Both the position numbers and the translations under genes were made by a program. Shown here in pieces: positions 14,103-14,394 of a DNA stretch of 14,394 bases. Positions within the stretch are counted from its first letter, which is position 1. Every line of letters begins with the position of its first letter. The notes beneath the pieces were generated by a model. That model searched no databases, had not been told where the DNA came from, and was given only the letters and a program-made list of their open reading frames with translations. Source of the DNA: Bacteroides sp. Lineage in GTDB: Bacteria > Bacteroidota > Bacteroidia > Bacteroidales > Bacteroidaceae. The DNA lies in contig NZ_JASLER010000010.1 in the NCBI RefSeq assembly GCF_030151085.1, forward strand, positions 1 to 14,394. Reading direction: 5' to 3'.

Positions 14103-14136
14103 GTGATAAAGTAATATTAGCCTACCACTTTATCAC
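14103..14136. repeat. Hairpin in the xylA-xylE spacer
   Basis: GTGATAAAGT (14103-14112) and ACTTTATCAC (14127-14136) form a perfect 10-bp inverted repeat around a 14-nt loop. It follows a run of similar short direct units (AAGTG, GTGATA) at about 14080-14105, and a further ATCACTTTTTATT lies at 14148-14160. It may be an mRNA structure tuning xylA versus xylE expression, a weak terminator, or a repeat remnant. Confidence 0.6.
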
Positions 14137-14186
14137 TTTAATGCATTATCACTTTTTATTAATCTTCCTAATCTATTATTATTATT

Positions 14187-14394
14187 ATGAATTATACAGA
14201 AAAAGGCAGTAAAGTTTACCTCTTCTCTATTGTACTTGTAGCTGTTATCGGTGGTCTGCTATTCGGATACGATACGGCAGTAATATCTGGTGCGGAAAAG
14301 GGACTTCAGGCGTTCTTTATGGGGGCCGATTTTCAATACACAGACACGATGCACGGCATTACTTCTTCCAGCGCACTAATTGGCTGTATTATTG
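14187..14394 (+). CDS. xylE: D-xylose:H+ symporter XylE (5' part; cut by window edge)
   Basis: XylE is an inner-membrane sugar porter of the major facilitator superfamily that imports xylose with protons. Only the first 69 residues are in the window. They show a short polar N-terminus, the first membrane helix YLFSIVLVAVIGGLLFGYDT (about 11-30) with the family signature GGLLFGYDTAVISG, a periplasmic loop that differs from E. coli, and SALIGCII at the start of helix 2. The resemblance to E. coli XylE is clear in these motifs. It follows xylA by 114 bp including a hairpin, and is the expected import partner of xylA/xylB. Confidence 0.93.
   Translation, partial: MNYTEKGSKVYLFSIVLVAVIGGLLFGYDTAVISGAEKGLQAFFMGADFQYTDTMHGITSSSALIGCII

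Overview
The window looks like a chromosomal segment from a gut Bacteroidales species, most likely Bacteroides or Phocaeicola. The evidence is the moderate-GC coding DNA, the AT-rich intergenic DNA without Shine-Dalgarno sequences, several promoters of the Bacteroides type (-7 TAnnTTTG with a TTTG-like -33 box 19 bp upstream), and gene content and order familiar from that group. Species assignment is not possible by eye.

Region 1 (1-6910, all minus strand) is a complete-looking thiamine operon read right to left: promoter, TPP riboswitch, thiS, thiE, thiG, thiC, thiH, thiF, a second ThiE/TenI-like gene, and thiD (cut by the left edge). ThiF and ThiS provide sulfur-carrier chemistry. ThiH makes dehydroglycine from tyrosine, the oxygen-independent route. 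ThiG builds the thiazole, ThiC makes HMP-phosphate from AIR, ThiD phosphorylates it and ThiE joins the two halves. Most spacers are short. The thiC-thiH spacer (228 bp) holds a striking palindromic repeat cluster.

Region 2 (6911-7973) holds one uncharacterised minus-strand gene for a helix-rich protein, then a gene-free stretch of about 450 bp. That stretch carries a textbook Bacteroides promoter followed about 70 nt later by a strong intrinsic terminator, so it is a candidate small RNA or attenuated leader.

Region 3 (7974-10122) has a YqhD-like iron/zinc alcohol dehydrogenase (+) converging on fabD (-), with a shared hairpin terminator between them.

Region 4 (10123-14394, plus strand) is a xylose locus: an AT-rich control region with inverted repeats, a Nudix-related regulator (XylR type) whose Nudix box is degenerate, xylB, xylA and the start of xylE (cut by the right edge). 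XylE imports xylose, XylA isomerises it to xylulose, XylB phosphorylates it into the pentose phosphate pathway, and the Nudix regulator probably senses pathway state.

No rRNA, tRNA, CRISPR array, prophage or transposase gene was seen. Most genes here are ordinary housekeeping. The unexplained elements are the small-RNA candidate, the palindromic cluster inside the thi operon, and the putative XylR operators.
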